From positions 868,001-932,000 of the forward strand of contig CP064961.1 in assembly GCA_016699125.1 (NCBI GenBank): a stretch of DNA of 64,000 nt. Reading direction: 5' to 3'. A model generated the notes under the pieces. The model did not search any database. It was not told the origin of the DNA and saw only the letters and a list, made by a program, of their open reading frames with translations. The position numbers and the translations under genes were made by a program. Of the stretch, positions 51,861 to 60,024 are shown in pieces; the first letter of the stretch is position 1, and each line of letters opens with the position of its first letter. This DNA comes from a bacterium (GTDB lineage: Bacteria; Babelota; Babeliae; Babelales; Vermiphilaceae).

Positions 51861-52337
51861 TCAAAAACCATGCATTAAAAAATTATATAATTTTGGTAAC
51901 AACGTTGTAGCTTCTTTATCAATAAAATTGGTTAAAAGGTAGGTAATTACCGCTGCAATACCATTAGCAACAAAGGTTACCATTAATATACACTGTAACC
52001 GCACTTTGTAAGCATTATGTACCATTTTGATAAAAAAACCCTGAAGCATAGTAAAAAAAAACGCTAAAACAGCAGCAAAGGTTATCCCTGAAATAATCTC
52101 TATTTGAGCATTAAGCGATTTAGTCATATAGAGTGATACCAGCAATAGACACATAAGATACACTATAAAAGCACTCCAATAGGAAGTGATTATCAAAATA
52201 AGCGCAGGTAGACTTTTCCGCCTTCTCATCCCCATAAAAATTGCCGTTGAGCAAACCAATCCTAATACAAGCTGATACCACCCCCAGGTGATACTCCATC
52301 GCCATTGATTTATTGCCCAAAGATACAAATTTGTCAT
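51861..52337 (-). CDS. small multi-pass membrane protein of unknown function
   Basis: The 158 residues hold about four membrane segments (around residues 20-35, 45-70, 80-105 and 118-140) and few charges, with an MRRRK cluster after the first, which should face the cytoplasm. No family is recognised. It lies just upstream of the TrmH-type gene, almost touching it, so they are likely co-transcribed. Confidence 0.65.
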   Translation of the reverse strand: MTNLYLWAINQWRWSITWGWYQLVLGLVCSTAIFMGMRRRKSLPALILIITSYWSAFIVYLMCLLLVSLYMTKSLNAQIEIISGITFAAVLAFFFTMLQGFFIKMVHNAYKVRLQCILMVTFVANGIAAVITYLLTNFIDKEATTLLPKLYNFLMHGF

Positions 52338-52600
52338 AAGCTCCTGCTTTAGATATAGTTATAATGTAAAGTGTAAGCATCAAAAATAGTTTATTGCAAG
52401 TAAAATTAATTTACGCATTACAAGTAAATTTTATAATAAAAATTTACAAATTATATAATTTTTATTTTGAGTTATGTATGAATCTTTATTTAATACTTCT
52501 ATTGTTACATATAAACATGTATCCTGCTACCTTTGATATCGGTTATGCCAAAAAAACAATATCAAAATTAACCTGAAGCTTTAATTCGATTGCCAAAAAA

Positions 52601-55330
52601 ATGTTTTACGATTTTGATAAAGATAAGATTATTTCTAAATTCACCTTTTTATATTCATTGCCAATTTCTGAACTTTATGTCATTTTTGGCAGCTCAGAAT
52701 GTAAAGGATTGACTAACAGCCAAGTTGAGAATAATCGCAAGAAATATGGTGAAAACGTATATAAACGCGTACATGATAAATCATTTTATACCCTTTTTTT
52801 AGAACAGAGCGGTAGACCAATCAATTTTTTTATAATTATTGGAATTATAATCATCCTGATAGTTACACGTGACGCACATGCGGCTACCGTTTTATTTAGT
52901 ATGCTTATCATCCACACAATCATAGCCGCAATATTTGATTGGTATAATCAGGCCCTTTTAGAAAAGCTTGAACAACTATCACCTTTCTATGTGATGGTTT
53001 TACGAAATAAAGAACGCCACGTCATCAAGGAGCAAGAGCTAGTAGTAGGTGATATTATTTATATCTCTGCCGGTCAACGAATAGCGGCTGACATACGCAT
53101 CATATCAACTGATGGAATTACGGTAAACGAAGAACTTTTCACAAAGAGTGACTCAGCAATAAATAAAAATAATAAATTAGTTTCCCATACAGAAGAATTC
53201 AGTGATTACACGAACTGTCTTTTTGCAGGAACCGTTGTTGTAAATGGCAACGCAACAGGTATTGTCATTCACGTGGGAAGCGAAACGCAACTGCATAAAG
53301 ACGATCTGTACAGAACAATAGATAAAATACCAGTACCACTTAAACGAAATTTAGCGAACTATTGTTATTGGTTAAACGGATTTATTTTTGCATTATGCGT
53401 AATGATTCTGTGTCTTTACAAAGTCACCCTCAATATGAGTTTTGAAGATGCTCTTCCACTAATGATAGCAATTTTTTTTTCAATTACTGTAGATTTTTTT
53501 CAAATTTTACTAATTTTTATCTTAATTGCCAATATTGAACGAATCACCAGTAGACATATTTTAATCAAGCAACTAGATATTCTTGAAAAACTTTCGGCCA
53601 TCGATATTGTTATGACCAATAAAGATGGAATATTAACTTATAATCAAAAAATGGTGAGTGTCTTATATGCACAAAACATTAAATGGAATCCGACTGGCTT
53701 TGGATTTAATCCTGAAGGCACGGTAAAACCCTTTGATCAGTTTTGCTCAACAAAATGCTTAGAAAAACTTGGCTTAGTTTCAATCTTAATGAATAGATCG
53801 GCAGTTGCACATAATACCGACGCACACTCTTTGGTGCTTGGAAATGAAGTTGAAATAGCATTAGCAGTTTTCGCTCAAAAATTAAACATTACGCTTGAAA
53901 AAGCTAATGAAGAGTATCAGCTATTATTTGATGCACCTTCAGATCAAAGTACTCCATATCACGCCGCTTTATATGTCAGCAAAGCCTCCTATGAGATTTT
54001 TGTCGTAGGGGCACCCGACGTCTTAATTAGGCAAAATGATACCATTCAACGTACCAACTATATCGATCTTTTAAATCAAGGATATGAAGTTGTAGTTGTC
54101 GGCTGTACTACAGTAGATCTCAAAAAGGAAGACTTTGATTTATTAACGTTTGAAGAAAAAAAACAGTTTTTAAAAACTCATATTGAATCGGGAATCCAGA
54201 TTTTAGGTATTTGTGGTATTTACGATATTGTACGCAGAGATACGTACTGGTCCCTTGAAAACATATATCACCTTGGTATGAAATTCATAATGATAACGAA
54301 TGACTCAACACGAGCTGTCAAAACCGTCGCCCATAGACTGGGTCTTTTGGGTCAAAAAACTGAATGTGTAGACGGATTCACATTGGAATTAGTCCCTGAA
54401 CAGAAACTGTCGGCGCTCGTCGATAAAACAACGCTGTACTCAATGATGAGAGCTGATCAAAAAGCACATATTGTAAAACTACTTCAAGAAAAAGGTTTCA
54501 CTGTTGCAATGATAGGCAACAAACCAGAGGATATTCCCGCAATGGATCAGGCCGATGTTTCTCTGGTAAGTAACTCGTACTCATTCTATGATGTTAGAAA
54601 ACATGCAGATATCATTATCTTAAATAATTCGTTTGCAACTTTTATAGAAATTATCTATCAGGCAAGGCATCTATTTTATACGTTAAGAAGAGCAATAAGA
54701 TATTTCTTAAGTGTAAATACAGTAACCGTTTTTCTGGTTATCATAAACATATGGTTAAACTTCTTGCATCGCGGCATAGTTCCTTTCCCATTGAACATCG
54801 CCCAACTTTTATGGGTCAACCTTTTTGTTGATACTGTTTTAACTCTGAGTATTGCTTTTGAAAAACCTGACACTGAACTCGTTGCACAACCATGGTCAGA
54901 AAAATATATCTTAGATACATCATCTTTTTTTCAATCGATCGCAAAAGGTTTTTGGATTGCATCTTTCTGCAGTATCGTTTTTTATCTGTATTATCAAGAC
55001 AATGTACTATACGCACGCTCAATGGTTACAGCATTGTTAGGCCTCTTCCATTTAATCGATTCTTGGAGTTGTAGATCAGAAAGAGTGCAAGCAAAAAAAA
55101 TAGGTTTTTTTTCAAGTAAATGGTACTTAATATTGGTATCTATTGCTCTGTTCATGTATATTTTGCCCTTTTCAACCAGAAGAATGAATAGCCTATTTGA
55201 AACTGCACCGCTGGAACTTTATGATTTTTCAGTCACTGTCCTGCTCGCAACTACTATTTTACTTTTTGAAGAGATTCGTAAATGGTGGAAATATACTTTT
55301 TTGCATAAGTTTAAGTTGACTAATTGGTAA
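52601..55330 (+). CDS. degenerate P-type (type II-like) cation ATPase
   Basis: The 909-residue chain has the full type II P-type ATPase layout, with an N-terminal segment (LTNSQVENNRKKYGENVYKR), actuator, phosphorylation and nucleotide regions, and late membrane helices (PLNIAQLLWVNLFVDTVLTL). The motifs for ATP-driven transport are replaced: DKTGT is TNKDGI with Asn340 at the phosphorylated Asp, TGES is TKSD (181-184), GDGVNDAPAL is GNKPEDIPAM (639-648), and the PEGL of helix 4 is gone. A hinge Lys (RADQKAHIV) is kept. The frame is intact, so it may be a catalytically dead relative with a regulatory or binding role. An alternative is recent relaxation of constraint. Confidence 0.85.
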   Translation: MFYDFDKDKIISKFTFLYSLPISELYVIFGSSECKGLTNSQVENNRKKYGENVYKRVHDKSFYTLFLEQSGRPINFFIIIGIIIILIVTRDAHAATVLFSMLIIHTIIAAIFDWYNQALLEKLEQLSPFYVMVLRNKERHVIKEQELVVGDIIYISAGQRIAADIRIISTDGITVNEELFTKSDSAINKNNKLVSHTEEFSDYTNCLFAGTVVVNGNATGIVIHVGSETQLHKDDLYRTIDKIPVPLKRNLANYCYWLNGFIFALCVMILCLYKVTLNMSFEDALPLMIAIFFSITVDFFQILLIFILIANIERITSRHILIKQLDILEKLSAIDIVMTNKDGILTYNQKMVSVLYAQNIKWNPTGFGFNPEGTVKPFDQFCSTKCLEKLGLVSILMNRSAVAHNTDAHSLVLGNEVEIALAVFAQKLNITLEKANEEYQLLFDAPSDQSTPYHAALYVSKASYEIFVVGAPDVLIRQNDTIQRTNYIDLLNQGYEVVVVGCTTVDLKKEDFDLLTFEEKKQFLKTHIESGIQILGICGIYDIVRRDTYWSLENIYHLGMKFIMITNDSTRAVKTVAHRLGLLGQKTECVDGFTLELVPEQKLSALVDKTTLYSMMRADQKAHIVKLLQEKGFTVAMIGNKPEDIPAMDQADVSLVSNSYSFYDVRKHADIIILNNSFATFIEIIYQARHLFYTLRRAIRYFLSVNTVTVFLVIINIWLNFLHRGIVPFPLNIAQLLWVNLFVDTVLTLSIAFEKPDTELVAQPWSEKYILDTSSFFQSIAKGFWIASFCSIVFYLYYQDNVLYARSMVTALLGLFHLIDSWSCRSERVQAKKIGFFSSKWYLILVSIALFMYILPFSTRRMNSLFETAPLELYDFSVTVLLATTILLFEEIRKWWKYTFLHKFKLTNW

Positions 55331-55390
55331 AACCAGATACATTTTGATAGGTATTAATAGTTTAAAATATTACAAATCAATGAGGATCCC

Positions 55391-56032
55391 ATGGAAAGAG
55401 GATGTTTTAAAAAACTTATATTCATGAGCATGGCACTGATCATAACTGTAAATGCTGAGCAGGCAAAAAAAAAGGAAGCAAATCGTGGAATCAAAACAGA
55501 AGTTCCAACTGTTACGAAAACAAAAACTGAACTCCCATTCAAGCATCTGAAAGTTAAAGTCGTCAATGGACATCAGGTTGCTAGTAGTACCAAAAAAGGT
55601 GCAGTGGTTAGGGAAGATTTTATCGGCAAAAAAGAAAAGGCAGAAAAACAGCTACAAACCGATCATCAAAAATTGATCGAAGCCAACAAAGAGTTCACCG
55701 CAAAAGCTTCAACGTTAAGCGATACTGCAAAAGAGGCTGAGGAAAAAAAGATTGCAAAAATGGATCGCGATTTAAAATTAAAGGCTCAAGAATTAAAAGA
55801 AGAGCTTGAAGCCGATATGTACAAAAAAACTGAAGAGCTTGGCATTGAATTTGAAAACGTCGTTCGAACCTATGGAAAAGAGAATCAACTTGATCTAGTT
55901 ATCGATGAGTCCTCTGGCAGGATCATCTATGTTGCAGATAACCTAAAATGCAGCGATGACATCATCAAACTGATGGATCAGAATTTCGACAAAAAAGATA
56001 CCAAACTTTTAACTGACAAAACCCTTTCTTAA
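55391..56032 (+). CDS. OmpH/Skp-like periplasmic chaperone
   Basis: The protein has a signal peptide (KKLIFMSMALIITVNAEQ) and a mature part with a central coiled coil (KAEKQLQTDHQKLIEANKEF, then DRDLKLKAQELKEELEADMY) and a short C-terminal beta region (NQLDLVIDESSGRIIYVADN), the Skp/OmpH pattern. Skp holds unfolded outer-membrane proteins in the periplasm. An extra Lys/Thr-rich stretch precedes the coil. It lies between the P-type ATPase-like gene and pth. Confidence 0.82.
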   Translation: MERGCFKKLIFMSMALIITVNAEQAKKKEANRGIKTEVPTVTKTKTELPFKHLKVKVVNGHQVASSTKKGAVVREDFIGKKEKAEKQLQTDHQKLIEANKEFTAKASTLSDTAKEAEEKKIAKMDRDLKLKAQELKEELEADMYKKTEELGIEFENVVRTYGKENQLDLVIDESSGRIIYVADNLKCSDDIIKLMDQNFDKKDTKLLTDKTLS

Positions 56033-56040
56033 ATAAAAGC

Positions 56041-56589
56041 ATGTCAGACACAAAACATTCGATCAAAGCAGTGATAGGGCTGGGTAATCCCGACCCTAAA
56101 CATTATTTTCAGCGGCACAATATCGGCTTTCGAATCATAGATGCTTTTGTGCAAACGTATGGAAACGGTACAGCACTGTGGAAAAATAAACCAGCAATGG
56201 AAATCTGCCAGATTGTCATTGCCGAAAAAGAGCTTACGCTCATCAAACCGATGACATTCATGAACAGTTCTGGCCAGGTGATTCCGCATCTTTTAAAAAC
56301 AGGCATACAATCAACTGAAATTCTTGTTATTCATGATGAACTTGAAAAACCATTTGGCAATATATCAATCAAAATTGGTGGCAGCCACAAAGGCCACAAC
56401 GGCCTGAAGTCTATCATTCAATACTGTGGTCCAGAGTTTGCAAGACTCCGTTTTGGCATCGGCCGTCCGGGAAAAAAAGAGGATGTGCCTGAATATGTTC
56501 TGCGACCATTTTCTGAGCCAGCAGAACAGGTTAATCAATGTATTGAACAAGCGATTGAAGCTCTGCAGAATTATTTAAAAGAATTATAA
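56041..56589 (+). CDS. pth: peptidyl-tRNA hydrolase Pth
   Basis: Pth frees tRNA from peptides that dropped off the ribosome. AVIGLGNPDPKHYFQRHNIG holds the catalytic His and the Asn/His set, TFMNSSGQ and HDELEKPFG are the other active-site motifs, and GSHKGHNGLKSI is the substrate-binding loop. The 182-residue length is typical. It starts eight bases after the ompH-like stop. Confidence 0.95.
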   Translation: MSDTKHSIKAVIGLGNPDPKHYFQRHNIGFRIIDAFVQTYGNGTALWKNKPAMEICQIVIAEKELTLIKPMTFMNSSGQVIPHLLKTGIQSTEILVIHDELEKPFGNISIKIGGSHKGHNGLKSIIQYCGPEFARLRFGIGRPGKKEDVPEYVLRPFSEPAEQVNQCIEQAIEALQNYLKEL

Positions 56590-56607
56590 ATCGAGGTTGC
56601 CTTGATT

Positions 56608-59157
56608 TTACTGATCTGTTGGTATTGTTTTTGGATGCCATGGATTCCAAGAAGAAAGATATTGATACACGGTTGTAGCGATTGAGGATCCAAAAGCCCA
56701 CGTTTTTTCTTTGATCCAACTAAAAGATGCAGATAAGAAATTAGTGCTCTTTTTTTCTTCCTGTACTGTTGAGTATGAACTTTGACTTTCTTCTTCTAAT
56801 CTTTCTTTTTCTAATCTTTCTTTTTCTAATCTTTCTTTTTCTAATCTTTCTTTTTCTAATCTTTCTTTTTCTAATCTTTCTTTTTCTAATCTTTCTTTTT
56901 CTAATCTTTCTTTTTCTAATCTTTCTTTTTCTAATCTTTCTTTTTCTAATCTTTCTTTTTCTAATCTTTCTTTTTCTAATCTTTCTTTTTCTAATCTTTC
57001 TTTTTCTAATCGTTTTTCTTCTGCTAATCTTTCTCTTTCTAATCTTTCTCTTTCTTCTCTTTCCAGCCTTTCTTTTTCTAATCTTTCTGCTCTTTCTCTT
57101 TCTTCTCTTTCTCTTTCTTCCCTTGCTACTTTTGCTTCTCTTTCTTCTCTTTCCAGCCTTTCTTTTTCTTCTCTTTCCAGCCTTTCTTTTTCTAATCTTT
57201 CTCTTTCTAATCTTTCTTGTTCTTCTCTTTCTGCTCTTTCTCTTTCTAATATTAAATCCTCAATTTTCAAATTTTGTGATTGAGATGGTAATTGTTCTGA
57301 TTGAGCTGGATTACCTGTTTGCTCAAGAGGAACAGGCTGAGTTTTTTTGGTCCCTGTATCCCCTATTGAGACTTCATCGAATTTAAAATCATCTATTTTA
57401 AGATTTGTGGAAGTTAAAGGTAGTCGTTCTGTTTTACTTGGTGTGTTATCAAAAACGTTTGCGGCAACATTTTTGTTTGTTTTGTTATTTATTACAGTTG
57501 TGCTTAATTGCCCATCTATTTTTAAGCTTTTTTGAAAATTATCATTGCTATTATCGCTGTTTTTGCTTTCTTCTAGTTCCAATTGTGCAAGGTGCTTACT
57601 TGTCATTTTTTCTTCTGCACGATCCATACAGAGCAAAGATTCTACGATGTCATAAAAGTCATCATTGTTCTTAATGTATCCGCGCTTTAATCGCTCATAA
57701 AAGTATTTTAATTTTGTTTCGACATTAACGATCATTTCTGTATAAAAAAACGTTAAAAGGACAGATTGGTCCTTTACAGCTTCGATTAACTTTTCTGATT
57801 CAGTGGTGTTGTCTCCGACCTCAGAGAATCTTACACGGTCTTTAGCGACTTTTTCTTTTGAATTCTTGTTATCACTTTGCGTTATTGTTTCAATTTTATT
57901 GACAAAAGATGTAAAAATTGTCCATTCGTTATTTAGTAAACAGTTAAATGCAGAAATCGATTCATACTGTTCAGAGGTAGATAGAAAATCTTGTAGTGTT
58001 TTTATATATGTTTTTAAGAATTCTTCTACCTTGTTATATCTTTGCTTTGATTCATACAATGTTGCTGTAATGCCTAGTTTTATGCTAAGTTCTTCAAAAT
58101 CCATTGTTAGTAGCTCATTTCTAATCTTTAAAAGATTATCATAGCTTGTATCAAGTTCATATAGCGATTGAAGGTATGTGTATATAAGGCCTCCCTGATC
58201 GTTGCCAAGTTGGTTTTGGTTGCCACGTCTACGAGTTCTCGCTCTAGATTTTACCTGGATTTTTTCTATTATTATATCTGAGTTTACTGTTTTTTTTTGA
58301 GTATCTAAAATAATATTAAATGTATTCTCAATAGTATTGCGAAGTGTCTTTAATTCTTTACTTATTATTGGTTGTAATAACCCTTGCATTACTTGTATTG
58401 CTACGTTAATCTTGGAACTGAATGTATCAAGCTCATTGCGTGTAAAATTCAATGCAGTGACTTTTTTTTCATTTTTAGTTGCGTTGTCTAGTGAGCTTTC
58501 ATTATAAAAAGTAATATCCGATGCACTATTATTTAGTTTCTGTCCACGAAAGATATATTCAGCATTGTTCTCTTGCAAATAATTTTTTGACAGACAGACT
58601 CCATTGAAAATAAGAGCTTTAGCCCATTCAATAAATTTTTCATCAGTTTTTTGGGATGAAGGCATAGTATTGACTTGAGATTTTTGCGAGTAATGTTGAC
58701 CAGCAATTTGTTTTCTCTGGAGATTATCTTGAAATAAGTTTTTGTCATAATCGGTTTTGTTTTCAACATATACAAATTGACTGCCATTGAGACTTTGGCA
58801 ATAACTAACAAAATCATACATTCCATGAAAAATTCTTTTAGGGTATTTCTCATAATGCAGTTCAAATACTTTTTTTAGTATAACTATTAAAGCAAGTACG
58901 TATTTGTATTTTTCTTTTTCTTCTGAAAACCTTGAAACTGCTATACTTGGAATGGTCGAATTCCATATATTTATGAGAGGAGTATTTATATTTAGAGGGT
59001 CCTGCTCAGCTATCTCGATTTTAAAATTAGCAAGAGTAAGCGGTTTTGATAGAAAAGTTAGACTGTTATCAAACAGTTCTTTGGATAAGGATTCGCTAGA
59101 AATTAAAAAATTCGAATGCAATAGTATATAAATAAAAAAAATATAAAGGTAAAACAC
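56608..59157 (-). CDS. exported protein with a long charged RLEKE-repeat tail
   Basis: The 849-residue product starts at a GTG and has a signal peptide ([20 protein letters not shown]). The first ~600 residues are helical with no recognised domain. Residues ~620-790 become an uninterrupted run of Glu, Arg, Leu and Lys, with the unit RLEKE repeated exactly about 14 times (residues ~716-787). This would form a single long charged alpha-helix. The last ~50 residues ([20 protein letters not shown]) are less charged and may contact membrane. It ends 18 bases from pth, convergently. The function is unknown; a spacer or structural role is suggested by composition only. Confidence 0.8.
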   Translation of the reverse strand: MFYLYIFFIYILLHSNFLISSESLSKELFDNSLTFLSKPLTLANFKIEIAEQDPLNINTPLINIWNSTIPSIAVSRFSEEKEKYKYVLALIVILKKVFELHYEKYPKRIFHGMYDFVSYCQSLNGSQFVYVENKTDYDKNLFQDNLQRKQIAGQHYSQKSQVNTMPSSQKTDEKFIEWAKALIFNGVCLSKNYLQENNAEYIFRGQKLNNSASDITFYNESSLDNATKNEKKVTALNFTRNELDTFSSKINVAIQVMQGLLQPIISKELKTLRNTIENTFNIILDTQKKTVNSDIIIEKIQVKSRARTRRRGNQNQLGNDQGGLIYTYLQSLYELDTSYDNLLKIRNELLTMDFEELSIKLGITATLYESKQRYNKVEEFLKTYIKTLQDFLSTSEQYESISAFNCLLNNEWTIFTSFVNKIETITQSDNKNSKEKVAKDRVRFSEVGDNTTESEKLIEAVKDQSVLLTFFYTEMIVNVETKLKYFYERLKRGYIKNNDDFYDIVESLLCMDRAEEKMTSKHLAQLELEESKNSDNSNDNFQKSLKIDGQLSTTVINNKTNKNVAANVFDNTPSKTERLPLTSTNLKIDDFKFDEVSIGDTGTKKTQPVPLEQTGNPAQSEQLPSQSQNLKIEDLILERERAEREEQERLERERLEKERLEREEKERLEREEREAKVAREEREREERERAERLEKERLEREERERLERERLAEEKRLEKERLEKERLEKERLEKERLEKERLEKERLEKERLEKERLEKERLEKERLEKERLEKERLEKERLEKERLEEESQSSYSTVQEEKKSTNFLSASFSWIKEKTWAFGSSIATTVYQYLSSWNPWHPKTIPTDQ
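56797..57010 (-). repeat. 15-bp perfect tandem repeat, about 14 copies
   Basis: The unit TAATCTTTCTTTTTC (plus-strand reading) repeats without error for 214 bases and is flanked to ~57250 by degenerate copies. Each unit encodes five residues of the RLEKE repeat, so copy changes keep the frame. The perfect core suggests recent expansion and a likely variable length between strains. Confidence 0.95.
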
Positions 59158-59270
59158 AATGAATCACTCATCAATGATTAATTTTCTTTAATAATTGTAA
59201 TATATTAAATAGCGCAATAGCAAGATTTTGTATAAAATAACAGACAAGGATAAGCCCTTTCAAGTGCCAA

Positions 59271-59526
59271 ATGCACCACCAAGTAGAAAAAAAATCAGGT
59301 GATCATAAACTAGTCTCTGAACAAAAACACAACAAGAGTTTTATGAGCCAAACAGATGGCAAACACCTGATTTATAAACAAAGATGCCAGATAGAAGTGC
59401 TTCTGGATAGTGGTCATTCAAAAAGAGAGATTGGAAGGAAACTAGGAATAAGTCATTAATTTGATACCCTCAGAGGCCTTTTATGATCAACTTTCCAAGT
59501 TGTAACAGTGCGCTTCAGATTTGAAT
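59271..59526 (+). mobile_element. IS30-family element remnant
   Basis: A 62-codon frame ends in the IS30-type N-terminal HTH: LIYKQRCQIEVLLDSGHSKR followed by EIGRKLGISH, then a stop where the transposase should continue. No DDE catalytic domain follows. About 35 bases downstream, CTTTCCAAGTTGTAACAGTG and CGCTTCAGATTTGAAT (59491-59526) resemble the end of an IS30-type element. I read this as an internally deleted insertion sequence. The left terminal repeat was not found. Confidence 0.55.
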
Positions 59527-59635
59527 CGGGGTTTTTATAAACGCCCCTTTTATGCAAAAAACGTTGACTTTTGGTTGCACCTATGAAAAACTTTCATTGA
59601 AATTCTATTGGTCATTTAATCATGAGGATGCTCAA

Positions 59636-59950
59636 ATGACCAATAAAAGATACTTGTTACTCTTTTTGACAATAAGTTTATTTTCAAACAAGGCGGATGC
59701 AAATTGGTATGAAACTGCAAAAGATTTTCATATCAATCATGGAAACATAGTTTTTCCTGCAATCGGTTTCACACTGGGATTAACAGGAGGAGGTTATATA
59801 GTTTGGAAGGCGACACAAGATCAATCTATGGTAGTAACGAATAAACAGGCACTGGCTTGCGTATGCTTTTTAGGAACCGTAGGTGGAATTAGCGGTTATG
59901 GCGTGCAAAATATAGCGTTGCGTATGCTTTTTCAAACATGGGGTAAATAA
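59636..59950 (+). CDS. small exported membrane protein of unknown function
   Basis: ATG at 59636, with GAGGA upstream, starts MTNKRYLLLFLTISLFSNKA, a signal peptide. Two further hydrophobic segments follow (IVFPAIGFTLGLTGGGYIVW and ALACVCFLGTVGGISGYGVQ), both glycine-rich. The in-frame stretch before 59636 lies next to the IS remnant and is probably not translated. It ends at a strong bidirectional terminator. The family is unknown. Confidence 0.65.
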   Translation: MTNKRYLLLFLTISLFSNKADANWYETAKDFHINHGNIVFPAIGFTLGLTGGGYIVWKATQDQSMVVTNKQALACVCFLGTVGGISGYGVQNIALRMLFQTWGK

Positions 59951-59959
59951 AATAACAGA

Positions 59960-59989
59960 AGGCGGGGTGCGTTTTACTGCACTCCGCCT
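59960..59989. terminator. bidirectional intrinsic terminator
   Basis: AGGCGGGGTGC and GCACTCCGCCT pair with one G-T wobble around an 8-base loop; CTTTATTT follows on the plus strand and a T-rich stretch on the other. It separates the small exported-protein gene from the convergent MutS-like gene. Confidence 0.82.
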
Positions 59990-60024
59990 CTTTATTTAGA
60001 TCGCTTCTTATTTTCAATACCTTT

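Noticed and set aside
52394..52576. Small plus-strand frame with a hydrophobic start
   Set aside because: It could encode a 32-residue leader-like peptide from the ATG at 52478, but there is no ribosome-binding site and no conserved feature, so I do not call a gene.
56797..57010. CRISPR-like regular repeats
   Set aside because: The units are 15 bp with no spacers and lie in frame inside a coding region, so this is a simple tandem repeat.
56769..57386. Long plus-strand frame rich in Leu, Ile and Phe
   Set aside because: It is the antisense of the RLEKE repeat tail; the 15-bp repeat keeps both strands open and yields an artificial hydrophobic pattern.
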